A DNA stretch of 64,000 bases from Hericium rajendrae (GCA_033439255.1 CM065885.1:372001-436000), one strand, 5' to 3'. Numbered from the stretch's first letter, positions 10,801 to 22,079 are shown. The notes: generated by a model not told the origin, from the sequence alone. Program-made: numbers and translations.

Positions 10801-13100
10801 CTGCGCCCCACGTGCAGCCTCACGCACGAGCCCATGGAAAGCCAGTGCTTCGCGCACGGGCCCGCCGTCCTCGACGCTTCGCGCACGTGCCCTGTGCGCC
10901 TCGCGTCTCCCGCACGCAGGCATGACACGTCGCACATGAGCCCGCGGTGGCCCAGTATCTCGCGTACGGACCCCACGCCTCGCGTACAGGCCCGCCGCCT
11001 CGCGTACAGACCCCAAGCCCCACGCCTCCTGCACGCACGTCTGCCGCATCGTGCACGGGCCCGCTGCGGCCCAGCGCCTCGTGCACGCCCCGCCGTGCCT
11101 CGCGCACGGCCCTCCTGTCTCCTGCGCGCAGGCCTGCCGCATAGCGTGGCCAGTCCTATCGTGCGCCGGCCCCGCAGCATGCGCACTCCCGCGCACGGGT
11201 CGCGAGCTTCGCGTGCGCCGTTGCACCTCGCATGCAGCATTGTGCGCACCAGCCGCACCCTTGTGTACATGCACGCCTTGTCACCTTGCAAGCGCGCATG
11301 TAATGTAGTATACTTGAATGTAGTAGTAGTTAAATATAATTTAGTTTGATCTGTTTCAAATACAGTATGCTCGAAATCATAGTCTCTACATCAACTATAG
11401 ATATTATAGCAACCTGAGAGTCCATAGTAACCTTGGAAGCTCTGTATGGAACATAGTATCTATAGGATACATAGAGGGAGACTAAAAACACATAGGTTAC
11501 ATAGCAGGCATAGTAGTGTCCTATCACTATGTATTACTATATACCCATCACCCATGACTATGATAGCTATGATAGCTACCATAGTCCTGTATAGCTGTGT
11601 GGCCCAACTACATAGCAGCCATAGCACTATGCAACCAGGAATAGCATTGGCTGGTAGCTATGTAGATTTCAGATTTTTCAGATGCGGGAACTGCCCGGAC
11701 CACATCCACCCAGTGTTTGTCCATTTCGGGAAACCATCCGGGCCATTCCACTACTGGTGGAGGTATCACGGGTTTTTTGCTGGGGAAGTCGGATAACTTA
11801 GCCCTTTTCGTCGGCGGCCCCGCATCCGCATCTGGTTGCCCTGACGAAACGGTCAAACGGGATTGGGCAATGGCAAATGACTGCACATACCTGCTCTCGC
11901 GGCGGCGGTTACCGAGACCCCGACCCCTCTGATCTGCGGCAGTTCTTCGCGATTATCTGCCAACAAAGAAATGGCTTTGCCTATGCTCGACCGACTGCTC
12001 AAGGAAAATTGGCGCATGTGGTCGGCAAACCCGCGCATGCTATTATCAACTATGGGGGTATCTACCCAGAGTGGGGCGGGTATTGTGCGCGTGCCGCATT
12101 GCAAGATCTTCTCACCCGACAAGCATACTGTCGACAGGACCTGATCACAAACTTGGACGATCCGCATGGCCGAGGAGAGTGATGTCGCCGGACGCACCCA
12201 CCACACGGGAACCCCGATGCGAAACATAGTATCCACCACGATCGCTTTGCTGGTGATGACACCACGCAAGGGCAGCACGTGCCCGGGGTCAGAGTACAAT
12301 GGGTCGTCGATCCACGGCTTGATGATGGCTTGGTAGATGACCCATCCCTGCAGTTCGATGGTAAGTCGCTGCACTTCTCTGAACCACAGGATGATGTCGT
12401 ATTTTGCCATGGGGATGTCCTTGAGCTAGGCCAAGGCCCACTGGAGGTGCAAGACCGTGCGCCACATGAACATACGGCGCTCTGCCCACCAATGTTTGTC
12501 CTCCGCATTGACAGAATTCTCGTCGGCAAACAGACGCTGCACCAAGACAATCCCCTGTTCCCGAGTGATCACTGTGGCCGCTTTCATGCACGACACAACT
12601 TCCGAGGCCAGAAAACCAATATCTGCCTGATAATCCTTCGATATGGCACAGAACCAGGCAGTGTCGAAGTGCATCCATAGCACAGATGGATCGTCTCCGA
12701 AAGAGGGCAAGACACCTTGCGTGTCAGTGACAGGTCATGGATTCCACTGAGGATTTGTGATGAGAAGGGGATTCATGGGCGCCGCGCCGGCGTGGGGCTC
12801 TAAGTCATCGTAGAACTGAGGCCATTTGTAGAGCTCCAAAGCTCCTAGCATTCCGTCCGCATGGAAAGACGGGGGGTACCTGCGTTTGAGAATGGGGACC
12901 TCAGGTATGAACGTCATATTGGGCGATGAAACCCAATAGTCGAAGTCCTTGCCCTCAAGAGGTGCCAGGCTAAGTGTATCACTGCATTTCAATGTCTCGC
13001 CGCAGTTTAACGGCTGCTGAGCACTCTTGATCTCAGACTTGGACCCGTATAGCCGGGGACGTCCTCCAGACTCCATGGCTGATGTACAACCGGTCAGCAT
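7861..13100 (-). CDS. Hypothetical multi-exon protein (gene A), split by a TIR element
   Basis: Unrecognised family, large. The start is 13100 or, in a better context (cagccATGGAG), 13077. Conserved-looking blocks in order: DYWVSSPNMTFIPEVPILKR, GALELYKWPQFYDDLEPHAG, SVLWMHFDTAWFCAISKDYQ, KYDIILWFREVQRL and DTMFRIGVPVWWVRP. A short basic motif PPTKRAKL, possibly a nuclear signal, follows, then EWPGWFPEMDKHWVDVVRAV. The insertion 8861-11684 falls just after VVRAVP. With one CG target copy the frame continues DLVPNHPSQPILYAFPPLSL, HNWLRIRLFCINQVFDTL, and about 325 open codons to a stop at 7861. Introns of about 50 nt fit the right half. The insertion very likely inactivates this copy. Confidence 0.55.
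8875..9600. repeat. AT-rich simple arrays (CTATG/CATAG, TATGTGTCTCACATA, GATAAG)
   Basis: 8890-9110 is a scatter of CTATG and CATAG words. 9110-9220 has diverged tandem copies of a unit like TATGTGTCTCACATATC. 9370-9500 is dominated by GATAAGATAA and related words. No coding potential is seen. Confidence 0.75.
9647..9730. repeat. 21-bp tandem repeat, four copies
   Basis: The unit CGAGCGAGCAAGGAACAGYGA is repeated at 9647, 9668, 9689 and 9710, with a few substitutions. There are no unique spacers, so it is not CRISPR-like. Confidence 0.8.
9801..9826. other. Hairpin, 9-bp arms
   Basis: GAATCCCGG and CCGGGATTC are separated by GCGAAG, just after a TATATAGG stretch near 9796. It could mark a promoter and RNA start inside the element; this is only a guess. 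Confidence 0.45.
10239..10268. other. Perfect 13-bp inverted repeat with 4-nt loop
   Basis: GAGAGTATCGCTC, loop ATTC, GAGCGATACTCTC. It is the strongest hairpin noticed in the window and lies between the AT-rich and GC-rich halves of the TIR element. Confidence 0.75.
10430..11285. repeat. GC-rich minisatellite built on GCGCACGGGCCCG
   Basis: Variants of CGCGCACGGGCCCG and of GCAGGCCTGCCGC recur every 20-60 bp in an irregular array. The long open frames here on both strands repeat the same few words and follow from composition; I do not regard them as genes. Confidence 0.75.
11290..11670. repeat. CATAG-rich AT array at the right end of the TIR element
   Basis: Scattered CATAG and CTATG words such as ATGATAGCTATGATAGCTAC resemble the reverse complement of the array near 8890-9110. 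The two ends of the element are thus related in inverted orientation well beyond the 12-bp terminal repeat. Confidence 0.6.
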
Positions 13101-13139
13101 TATTGAAGAGGTTGCGAACGAAGACTCATGGCAGATTAC

Positions 13140-14850
13140 AGACCTCGGTGGGATGACGCGAAAGGTTGGCAGTCGGTGACGAGGTAGAAGTGATCCAGCT
13201 GGCAGAAGTATTAATGGCTGCCGCGCTGGGAGAACCCTGGTAAGGCTTGCCTTCGGCGAGAGGCAAGGTCAGGACGAAAGGAGGCTAGGCAAACCATCGC
13301 GTCAGTGTGAACATTCAGACAAATACTCAACGAACTTTGTACCAGGTGGGCACGAGTGACGACGTGGGAAAAAAGATAGAATTGAGGTTTGTAGGGAAGT
13401 TCGCCCAGGTAAAGTCAAACCCTGAAATCCACCTGAAGGCAGAAATTGAGGAGTAACCAGCCGTCAAACAAGGACAGTGCTAGAACGGGTGGACCGTAGG
13501 GGACCCTCAGCGTTAGAAGCGTGGCCGGGGAGGGATGGCGAAAAGAGAACGGAACTGAGGCGTCTGTGCGACATGGCCTAGGTGATGTTGAACCGTGAGA
13601 TCCACACCAATGCAGAAATCTAGGTCAACCCGCCGTCAAACAAGGACAGTGCAGCGGTGGATGATGGGAGGGGGCCCTGCAGTGTTCGAAAAGTAACACA
13701 AGGTGGACAGCACAGATGAGGAGACGAGGTGAGTCGCGGCGACCTACAACTTGATGGACGCTATAAGAGGTTCGCCTAATGGATCTATAAGCGGAAGCAG
13801 AATCTGGCGCACGGAGGCAGTTAAATCTAATCGCCCGCGCATGTTGGTTGATCTAATCTGTAAGATTATCTAATCTAAAACATTATGTCATCCATTCGAG
13901 ACGCTCCGTCGCACCACGTCAGTACCTCGTGAACCGTACTCCTCAGTTCGGGGCATCACTCCTGAGCCTCCACCCCCGACACGATGCTACAGTAAGTCTG
14001 GCGCTCCTGTAGACTGTACTGAATGTGACTAATGCTCGGAGAGACGCAGAAACAGCGGCGTCATGCGAGGCTCACCCCGCGCAACGCGTTCTGAACCTTA
14101 TCTTGCAACGCGTTCAATGGATCGAGCCACCTCAACATATCAACATGCTCTCTTCATGTATCCTGTCCGAACGGGAGGCCCTGACTTGTATAGCCAGGGT
14201 TATCATGAAATTGAGCAGTGCAAGCTCAGACGAGACGACCTGGACCACTGCCACTACCACGCCCATAGGCGTGCTTGGTTGCGGTGGCCAAGCCAACACG
14301 AATGCCTCGTTGCTCTGTCAATGTATCCTGTCTGAACGGGAGGCCCTGACTTAGATAGCCAGGGTTATCATGAAATTGAGCAGCGCAAACGTAGGCGAGA
14401 CGACCTGGACCACTACCACTACCACGCCCATAGGCATGCTTGGTTGCGGCGGCCAAGCCACCGCCAACGCCTCGTTAATTGGACGGAGGGCGTTCGACCC
14501 ACTATCCGAGCTGTGTCCTCGATGCTGACAGTCGTGCATCGGTGCGGGGTGGACGGAAGGTCATGCGTGATAGCAGATGATTGGAGGAGTCACTTCCGTT
14601 CTGTAGCGAATATTAAACATTTTGGGTTTTTCAACCTGCTGGCTGCGAGGAACTTGACCCCGTTGCCTTGCACAAACTCCGACGACCTGGATTCTGACGC
14701 AAGAGCCATGGATGTGCCAGTTTTGGCGAGGATGACGTCGACCGCAGGTTGCTGTTGAGTTATTTTTTTGCTCGGGCTATTGATCGGGTATTTTCCTCAT
14801 GACGACATCGGTCGCAGTTTGCTGTACAGCGAAATTTTTTGGGCTTCACT
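13140..14850. repeat. Intergenic region with two diverged tandem duplications
   Basis: About 172-bp units: CCGTCAAACAAGGACAGTGC recurs at 13461 and 13633, with matching flanks. About 165-bp units: GGGAGGCCCTGACTT and the following 130 bases recur at about 14172 and 14337. No gene is supported. The repeats lie 5' of the KDZ transposase gene and may belong to that element's end; no terminal repeat was demonstrated. Confidence 0.6.
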
Positions 14851-14872
14851 CAGTTTTATATGGGGGTTGTTT

Positions 14873-14882
14873 CGTATAAAAT
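14873..14882 (+). promoter_or_regulatory. TATA-like box upstream of the KDZ gene
   Basis: GTATAAAATGG about 175 bp before the chosen ATG at 15051, followed by a probable 5' UTR with GT...AG signals near 14980-15040. Confidence 0.4.
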
Positions 14883-15050
14883 GGCAGCACCACCCACCTC
14901 GCAGCTGACACTATAGAAAAAGCCCATTCGCAGGTCGAACCCTCGAACCCCACACCCGTGTTCCCCCCACGCCCACCAGACGGTGAGTAGAATTTCTTGA
15001 GATGCTCAATCCACGAACACTTAATGGAGCTACCCACAGCTTTCCACAGC

Positions 15051-18000
15051 ATGTCGAAGCCCGGTCATGGCGGCAAGAAAGCCAGAGGGTCGTCTTTCAA
15101 TGTGGGCGCTTTTGGTTCTGCCAAAACCCGTGCCTCCTCTTCCTGAGAAGCCCGCCCCGGACTCCCTATTGATCCGTGGTCCGCCAAAATTATGGCGCCG
15201 GTGACAAACTCGCCTGTGCCCGTCGCTGGTCCGTCAGGCAGCAGCGGTCCATCGAACGCAGGCAGTTCATCCCGGCAGCCCTCGCCATCTACCTCTGCCA
15301 TGCTTCCATTTGTCCATGATCAACAGCCAGATGAACAGTGCGACACGCTGGGAACAGGCGATGGCCCTCCGTCCAAGAAAAAGGCGCGCGCGAACAATAC
15401 GATTGTGAGTGCGCCCGCGTCGGCTCGACCTGCGAACTCCTGCTGATTACACCCACAGCCTCCATCGGCGCACATGAAAGAATTCATGGAGGAATCAGAG
15501 AAAGTTTCCGCTGCGCTTCTGGAACGTGAAGTGGGTCCGACCTTACGGCCGCAGGACAGCAATACAAGCGACGTGCTGTGCCCGTGGTGTCAAGACCTAA
15601 AAGCCCCTGCGAACTTCCTTCGCTGCTATGATTGCTATCATCCTCCAACAATATGCAAGCAGTGTATCATCAACACGCATGCACAGAACCCGTTCCATCG
15701 AGTGGAGAGCTGGCACACAACGGACGAATCGGGGAAGGGATTCTGGAAGCGCACCTCTGTCTGCGCATTAACGAAGATTTTTCTAGGCCATGTGGGGCAG
15801 AAGTGTCCTAGGAATCATGGCACCGTGACCCCCATGACGATCGTCCACGAGCATGGCATTGAAGTCACGAAGGTTTACTTCTGCGATTGTGGACAGAAAG
15901 ACACGCCCGAGCCTGTCCCGCGTGCCTTCCAACTGATCCAGTTCGGCCTGTATCTGGCGACCTGGAAGCAACCCTCCACGGCATTTACGATTCATGTGAT
16001 GGAATCGTTTCATCTGCTCTCTCTCCAGACACAGGCAAATGCACGTGACTTCATGATCTATCTGCAACGGAGCAAGAACAATATTTTCCCGGGAGATGTG
16101 GAGGTGAGTGTGTTTATGTCAGTGAGAGTCGGCGTTGATGGACGATAACAGGACCGATACCGAGAGTTTATGACCACCGTGCGTGGATTCGTGTACCTGA
16201 CTGCGGTGAAGCGGGCGGGCATGAAGCCAACGAGCAAGAAGGAGAATGCAGAGCTGGCCGTGTTGTGCCCGGCGTGTCTGCAGCCCGGCATCAACATGGA
16301 CCCGAAGTGGAAGGAACGACCCAAAGAGGATGTGTGAGTGCAGTGTTCTACCCAGCAACATTGGCTCAACGAAGGGCGGGCGACAGGTACCTCGACGCTC
16401 TGTTTCACACAGTGGATGGCAACTTCCATTCCAATCAAAAGGTCAAGCACCTTGACCAGCAAGACGAACTGCTCTCCATGGGTGCTGCGTATTTTGCCAA
16501 CGAGAGAGAATTCAAGGCGATCTACGATGTAAAGGCTGCGGAGGGGCCCCCAGTGCAGGAGGTATGTGGCAGTCATCGACTACCCAGATCATGTGGCTGA
16601 CATTTGGATGTGGACAGGCCTCCACATGCAATCAATTTGCAGCGATGGGCCTCAGCGGGTACACCAACAAGGTCTCTGGTACTGTGGGCTATTCCTGTGC
16701 ACGTCATATGTTTGTGCTTCCCCTTGGCAGTGTGGACCTTCAGAAGGGAGAACGGTGGGTGCGATGGCTTCGTGCAAACATCATGAATGTGCTGAAGAGA
16801 CGTTTACAGTTACTTCAACGTCAATTTCGTGACGCTATTTTGCTTCCAGCGCTGGATGATCCTCAAACTCTTTATATCTGGCTATGACATCAACTGCCAG
16901 TATCGAATTAACTTTCTCAGTTGCATGGACTGGTTCTTCCGGAGGTGCGAACATATACCGTCGATCCTGCATTTCTGGTTCCCGCGTACAATCGCCGGGA
17001 TTGGCAAGTTCCACCTACCCGGCCATAAGGGGACGTGCCGGTATATGTATTCCTTCCATTACCTCCCGGGCGTGGGGATGACCGATGGCAAAGCTCCGGA
17101 ACGTATCTGGTCCACCTTAAACACGATTGGCAACAGCACGCGTGAAATGACCTCGGGCCACCGCCACGACACCATCAACGACTTCCATTCGGACCAAAAT
17201 GTCAGACGTGTCCACAGCATCGGTAAGTGTGTTAGACAAATCGTGGGCCAGCACGAGCTGACAAGGCCGCATAGCCAAGAAAACCCTGAAGAAGCATGTC
17301 CAGGCACTCCCGCAGATGGCAAGCGTGCAGGCGGAGTTGGACCGTGTGGAATGAGCCGTTGATGTGAACAAGCTCGAGGCCTGGCGGACCAAGGAGCGGG
17401 AATTTGTAGAAAATGTGGCTGCTGCACGGTATGACCATCTGGAAAACATATACAAACTGAAAGCGGAGACAGGTGCATGGCATGATGTGAGGGTCCACTT
17501 GAAACTTATACATCTGGCAGTGGTCACCAAGAAGCAGGCTTTGGAAATTCTGAACCAGGAATCACGGCAACCGATGGCCACGACTCCGCAAGGGCTGGTG
17601 GGCGTCATCGGGGAAGGGATAGACCTTGAGGAAATGAGGTACGTGGAGCGGGGGCTTCCGAAGTGATGGCACTGACATGCAATGCACAGGGATGGCCTTT
17701 TACGGAGATTGTCAAAGAAGGGCGCAAAGCCAGATGATTCGACGGTCGAGGAAGCATGCCAGCGGTTCTTCGCGCACGTAGAACACTGGCGCACCTTGCA
17801 CGATCTTTATCTCAAGCCACTGCTGGGGGAGATCACCACACAGGAGGCACAGATCGTTATTGACGCTACGCTCGACGAGGACGCGGAACAAGCATTGCTG
17901 GACCGGGAAGCGACCGACGATGCGATAGAGAATGCACGTGCAGAAGAGGAAACGATGGAGGACGTGATGGAGAACACACGCGCGGAAGAAGAAACGAGCC

Positions 18001-18981
18001 AAGCAGGACCGGGACGGAAGAGAAAGCGCACCGTCGATCCCTCATTTGAAGAGGCGGGCACATCCGACAGCCCATCAGGAGCGGCAGGTGCAGTCGATGA
18101 CCCATCAGACGAGGTGGGCTCGGACCTGTGGATGGAGGTGAAGGGCACTGTCCTCGAGCTGCCCTCTCAGTTCGAGGAGAGTGTTAGGTTGCACCCTGCA
18201 ATGACCCAGGCGGTCCGCATCGAGTACCAATTGAGGGAAGGGCAAGCAAGCGACGCGCTCGATGATTTATGCTCGTACCTCATGACGAGTTATCTGGTGA
18301 GGGGGGAGAGTAAAGAGGCATCTGGGCAAGTGAAGAAGACGCGAGCCTACGATGTGGTGAAGGTCAGAAACGAGGCCGTAGCCTCAGCAGCACGACGTTA
18401 TCGACAAGCGCAGTTGAGACTGATAGCGTTGGGCTTGTCGAGCAAGGACACAAGATTCCGATCGTTGAGCACCGTCGACGTGTGACCGTTCAAAGTTTTC
18501 ACCACGCAAGAGACACTTGGTGATAGTAGGCTCCGACCGTCGTGGATATGGTCGACTTTCGAGTTTATCGAGGACTTGGAGAATCCGAAGTTCAAGGAGT
18601 TTTGCCATGAACGTACGGCCCATTTTCTCTCGCTGATGAAATACTAACACACCGATCTCGGACAGGCATCAAGGTGCATTGGTTCCGATGCAGTGCCCTG
18701 AGGAACCGTTGGCGGGAGGAGATCAACCTTTTGGAAGAGGAAATGGCACGTATTGTATGATACTTCCATTACTTCATGAATCTTTGGCATGGGCGCGCCG
18801 AGGGTCACGATGAGGCAGGAGAAACAGCGTTGGCGGCGTATGCACGAAAGTGAGTATACATGCCATTGACGGTTGCACTTCTAACTCGTGATGGAAAAAC
18901 AGGCAGGCATGGCGGCATCGTCAACTCTACGATCAGAGCGTCAGGCTATTCACGTCGGTAATTGGCATGCTCTCGCTATAG
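15051..18981 (+). pseudogene. KDZ-family transposase with CxC2 cysteine cluster, four TGA stops
   Basis: The N-terminus is MSKPGHGGKKARGSSFNVG. The CxC2 zinc cluster reads CPWCQDLK, RCYDCYHPPTICKQC, then the transposase core: DALFHTVDGNFHSNQK, GYDINCQYRINF, LPGVGMTDGKAPERIWSTLN and SGHRHDTINDF. The C-terminal part has RPSWIWSTFEF and HWFRCSALRNRWREEINLLE. Introns that keep these blocks in frame are 15405-15458, 16104-16151, 16334-16386, 16562-16617, 16755-16809, 17639-17689 and 18613-18665. In-frame TGA codons occur at 15144, 17352, 18483 and 18758. Each is followed by continued family-like sequence and each could come from CGA. KDZ proteins are known as transposases of large fungal DNA transposons; this copy should be inactive. 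Element ends were not found. Confidence 0.85.
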
Positions 18982-21090
18982 ATTGGGAGGTGGTGTACGT
19001 TAGCGGGATACCGAGGTATTGTTTGCATAGACAGGCTGGGTCTTGGAGATTCTCATGTGATAGTCAAATAGCTGGCGCTCGCCTGTCGAGGTCAGCGGAA
19101 GCGCGCTGACGTCGACCGCAAACATTTGAGTATTCCGCTCGCCGCGGGGGCCTCTGGCTCAGAATGTTGGGCGACAAAAGCCTGGAATTCGAAAGCCCAA
19201 GTGAGGATCAATTTGACTCGGCTAAATAAGTAGCAAGTCACCCATTTCCGCTTCTGACAGGAAAGAGCATGCATTGCGCTGCGCCCAGTGCTCATTCCCG
19301 CCCTGGCCACATAATGGAAGCTCGCAGATATATACGTCGATAACTTGACGTTCGAGCACACATGCCACTTGGCGCAGGCCTCGAAAGGTTTGATATTTTG
19401 GTACAAAATGTGTGCAATTCAGAGGCCTGGTAAGTATGAAATCAATACAGCGAATCTCGCAGTACATAAGATACTGACCTTCAGCGCAGGCGTCGCGCGG
19501 CACTGCACCCGGTGCTCGCAGCCAATGCAGCGGAGCCCTGCTGACGTGCTCTCCGTAGGACTTGTCCTAAGGGCCAGTAGGCCGCTCCGATGGCATTGTT
19601 GTGCTCTGCAGCGGTGACGCCAAGGAATCTGTTGGCAATCTAGATGGGTACGGCATAAGCTGGCTGCTGGATCATACAGGGTGCTGCTCGTGGATCCTCG
19701 TCATCGGGCAGGGCGCGTCACTGAATAAGATGTCTTATTCGGTAAGTCCTCCACTTCCAGCATTCTATGTGCAAATTACTTACATTTGCTGTCCTTGCAA
19801 TGTGTGCTAGCTCGTCGGTGAAGGCCACCCGCCTTCTCATTTTGCCCCGCACCGTTGTGGGTTCTGAGGGCGTCATCATCAAGTTTGACGCGCACTCATC
19901 ATTTAGGCTCTCTGTCGCAACGTGATCTATGCACGTGTGGTCATCGCAAGCTGGACCCATCCGATGTGGTGTGAGCAAAGCCCCCCACGACACGGGTTCT
20001 TGGAATTGCCGCCGACGTGAGGATTGTCCAGCTGGCACAGCAACTCGTTGGTGCTGGGGCCCATGGTGATACGGAGCACATGTCGCCTCCTCGAAAGTGA
20101 GCCCTTGAGTAGATCCAAGGTTGGGATGTCAGCAGAGACCGGCGATTCGTGTGAGTACTTACCATGTCACCATTGTCCAAGAGCGCCTGCCATTAGCATG
20201 AATGGAACGGACCCTCAGCTCGTTGTGGAGCTCCACGAAGTTGAACGCAACACGGAGGCCCTAGCACAACCAAGAGCTGGCTCCTGGAGCCCAGGATAAC
20301 AGAACGCACGGGCACATCACCTGCTACGCGATGTACGCGCTCACCGTGCACTTCTGTGGTTTTTTGATGCTGTTCCCGCTCGGCAGCTTCCTCGTGTTGG
20401 ACATCATATGGACCTCGTGCTGCCCCACCTGGTGGCTTGCGGACAACACAGAGCTGCATGCACTCACGATGCTCCTGCTGTTTTGATGGTCGCGATGAGC
20501 CTGAGCATGGCCCTTACAGTGTCTGCATTGTTGCTTGCCCGGGCACGCTTTGCGCCATCCCAGATGCTGAGCAGCCTGCTTCTACGTGCCGCCAAGTGAA
20601 AGTTCCGCCGGGGCGACCGGGGATACAGAGGTCGAGGAGGACGGGATTCAGGATTGCAGTGGGTGACCCGCATGTCAGGGAGTGAGGGCGACTGGACGCG
20701 CATGCGACGCAGGGGAAGAGAGTCCTGCATGTCGCGTGCCATGCACAGAGCTCAATGCTAGAGTGCGACTGTGCAGGTGTCCTGGCAAAATCACGCCAGA
20801 ACGCAAAGAGTGGGTCAGACTGTGACAAGCGACGCAAGTTACGACGTTGACCGGGTGCATTTCAGATGCGCGCGGCGCACAGCGCCTGACAAGATGCTCA
20901 TCACCAAACCGGGGCGGCTTCAGCGCCATGTTCGCATCAGAACAGGAATTTCGGCAAGGATACAAGACACTCACAAAGGACGAGCGATCTGCATGGCCCC
21001 GCACCCTTAGCAGTACTCGAGATGCCCGCGGCACAACGTTTCTGTGTGCCGTCTAGTCTGGTTCACAGGAGCCTGCCAGAAGTCAACATT
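18982..21090. other. Region without a supported gene; possible HMG-like remnant
   Basis: Short open frames on both strands do not assemble into a recognisable protein. On plus at about 20925-21050, FASEQEFRQGYKTLTKDER, followed by a TRDARGTT-like stretch, resembles C-terminal parts of HMG-like proteins common in agaric genomes. The match is from memory and weak. The word TGACGTCGACCGCA at 19107-19120 also occurs at 14733-14746, upstream of the KDZ gene. Confidence 0.25.
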
Positions 21091-21445
21091 TAATTATGTT
21101 GCGTGAGTATCTAGAGAGCTGCGTACCGAACAGTCCCACCGCGAGCTCTTCCAGGTGTCTGTGCAAGTTCTACAGATCCTGGCAACGAGTTAGCATGGAT
21201 CATAGACATCAATGCGGGCTTTCATTACGGGTGAATCGCAATGCCAAGGTGACAGGAAGAACACCTTTGTACTTCCCCACGGATGGTAGGAGCGTGAACG
21301 AGCGTGGTGGGAGGGGTTCGTTTACATTCGTTTGCTGAGTCGTTTTGAAGAGCCCGTTTTGGCGCCCTGGCCACTACAATTACAACCACCACCTTCCACG
21401 ACAGATTATCAACTCTTGCGACTTAATCACAATCTCCCTTTCCTG

Positions 21446-21850
21446 ATGTACATGCAAATAATCGCTTGGATCCTTACCCTTGTGCGTCGCCTGCGCGCTA
21501 TGGTTTCTCGCCAGAGTGGAGCAGCGGACAATGAAGTCAACGGGCCAGTGGAAATGGGAGTAATGTGAGTTTGGATCGACGCTTGACAAGGTTGCGCGCT
21601 GAGGTTCCTAGGGTGCCGAACTTGATGACGCCATGGGGTTTGGAGGTCATCCAGGAGGTAGACGAAGGCGAGGTTGAAGAGGCTGGAGATGACGATGATG
21701 GCGACGTTCACGACAACGAAGGGTGAGTGGATTTCCCCGAGTTTGCGAACACATGTTGACGAAGACGGTGTCAATATCAGACCGGCACCGATGGCCATGA
21801 CGCCCTGGGGCCTCGAAGTTGTCGACGAAGATGAGGAAGTCGATGTGTAG
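21446..21850 (+). CDS. Small acidic protein with a duplicated MTPWGLEV exon
   Basis: Unrecognised. Three exons, 21446-21564, 21612-21722 and 21781-21850, give 99 residues. Both introns (47 and 58 nt, GTGAGT...AG) are phase 2, so exon 2 is a symmetric exon. The N-terminus is an amphipathic or hydrophobic helix with Arg (MQIIAWILTLVRRLRAMVSR). Then come NLMTPWGLEVIQEVDEGE, a run of Asp/Glu, and the second copy AMTPWGLEVVDEDEEVDV at the C-terminus. There is no Cys. The second ATG, at 21452, is an equally possible start. A repeated short hydrophobic core in an acidic frame could be a modular binding motif or, less likely, a precursor peptide. An open frame on the other strand (21427-21924) is taken as a shadow. 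Confidence 0.5.
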
Positions 21851-22079
21851 GCCGCTGGCAAGGGGAATGGGGTTGAGGAGCAGGTCGGCCAGGACGGCTC
21901 GCGAGAATATGGATTAAACGTCATTCTTGGTCATTTTGTTTTTGTCAATGCGTTGATGTTTTGGAATGTCATGCAGATTTGTTAGAGCGTGCTTTATATG
22001 TTCAGTAACTTAGCGTTGCTCAAAAGCGATCAACGACAACGAGGCAACGACAGTGCAGCGGGGCTACCGAATGATCGGT

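Larger units (their letters stand above)
8861..11684. mobile_element. 2.8 kb TIR element without transposase, inserted in gene A
   Basis: The left end reads CATCTGAAAAATTTGCC and the right end, on the other strand, CATCTGAAAAATCTGAA: a 12-bp perfect terminal inverted repeat, then looser similarity that includes ACATAGCT. Both ends are flanked by CG (8859-8860 and 11685-11686). Removing the element plus one CG rejoins gene A in a frame that stays open for about 330 codons; removing it with both CG copies instead leads to a stop within about 30 codons. This supports a 2-bp duplication. Inside there is no transposase, only repeats: CATAG-rich arrays in opposite orientation at each end, GATAAG-type AT-rich DNA, a 21-bp tandem repeat, two strong hairpins and a GC-rich minisatellite. 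Superfamily unknown. Confidence 0.65.

Noticed and set aside
10504-11349. 281-codon open frame in GC-rich DNA
   Set aside because: It repeats the minisatellite words, has competing open frames on both strands, and lies inside a mobile element without other coding signs.
15144-18760. TGA read as selenocysteine or by a variant code
   Set aside because: TGA ends other genes here (for example the PRM10-like gene), and decay of CGA explains the KDZ stops more simply.
19092-19503. Possible MYND-type zinc finger on minus
   Set aside because: Cys and His spacing does not fit, and the two candidate frames cannot be joined by plausible introns.
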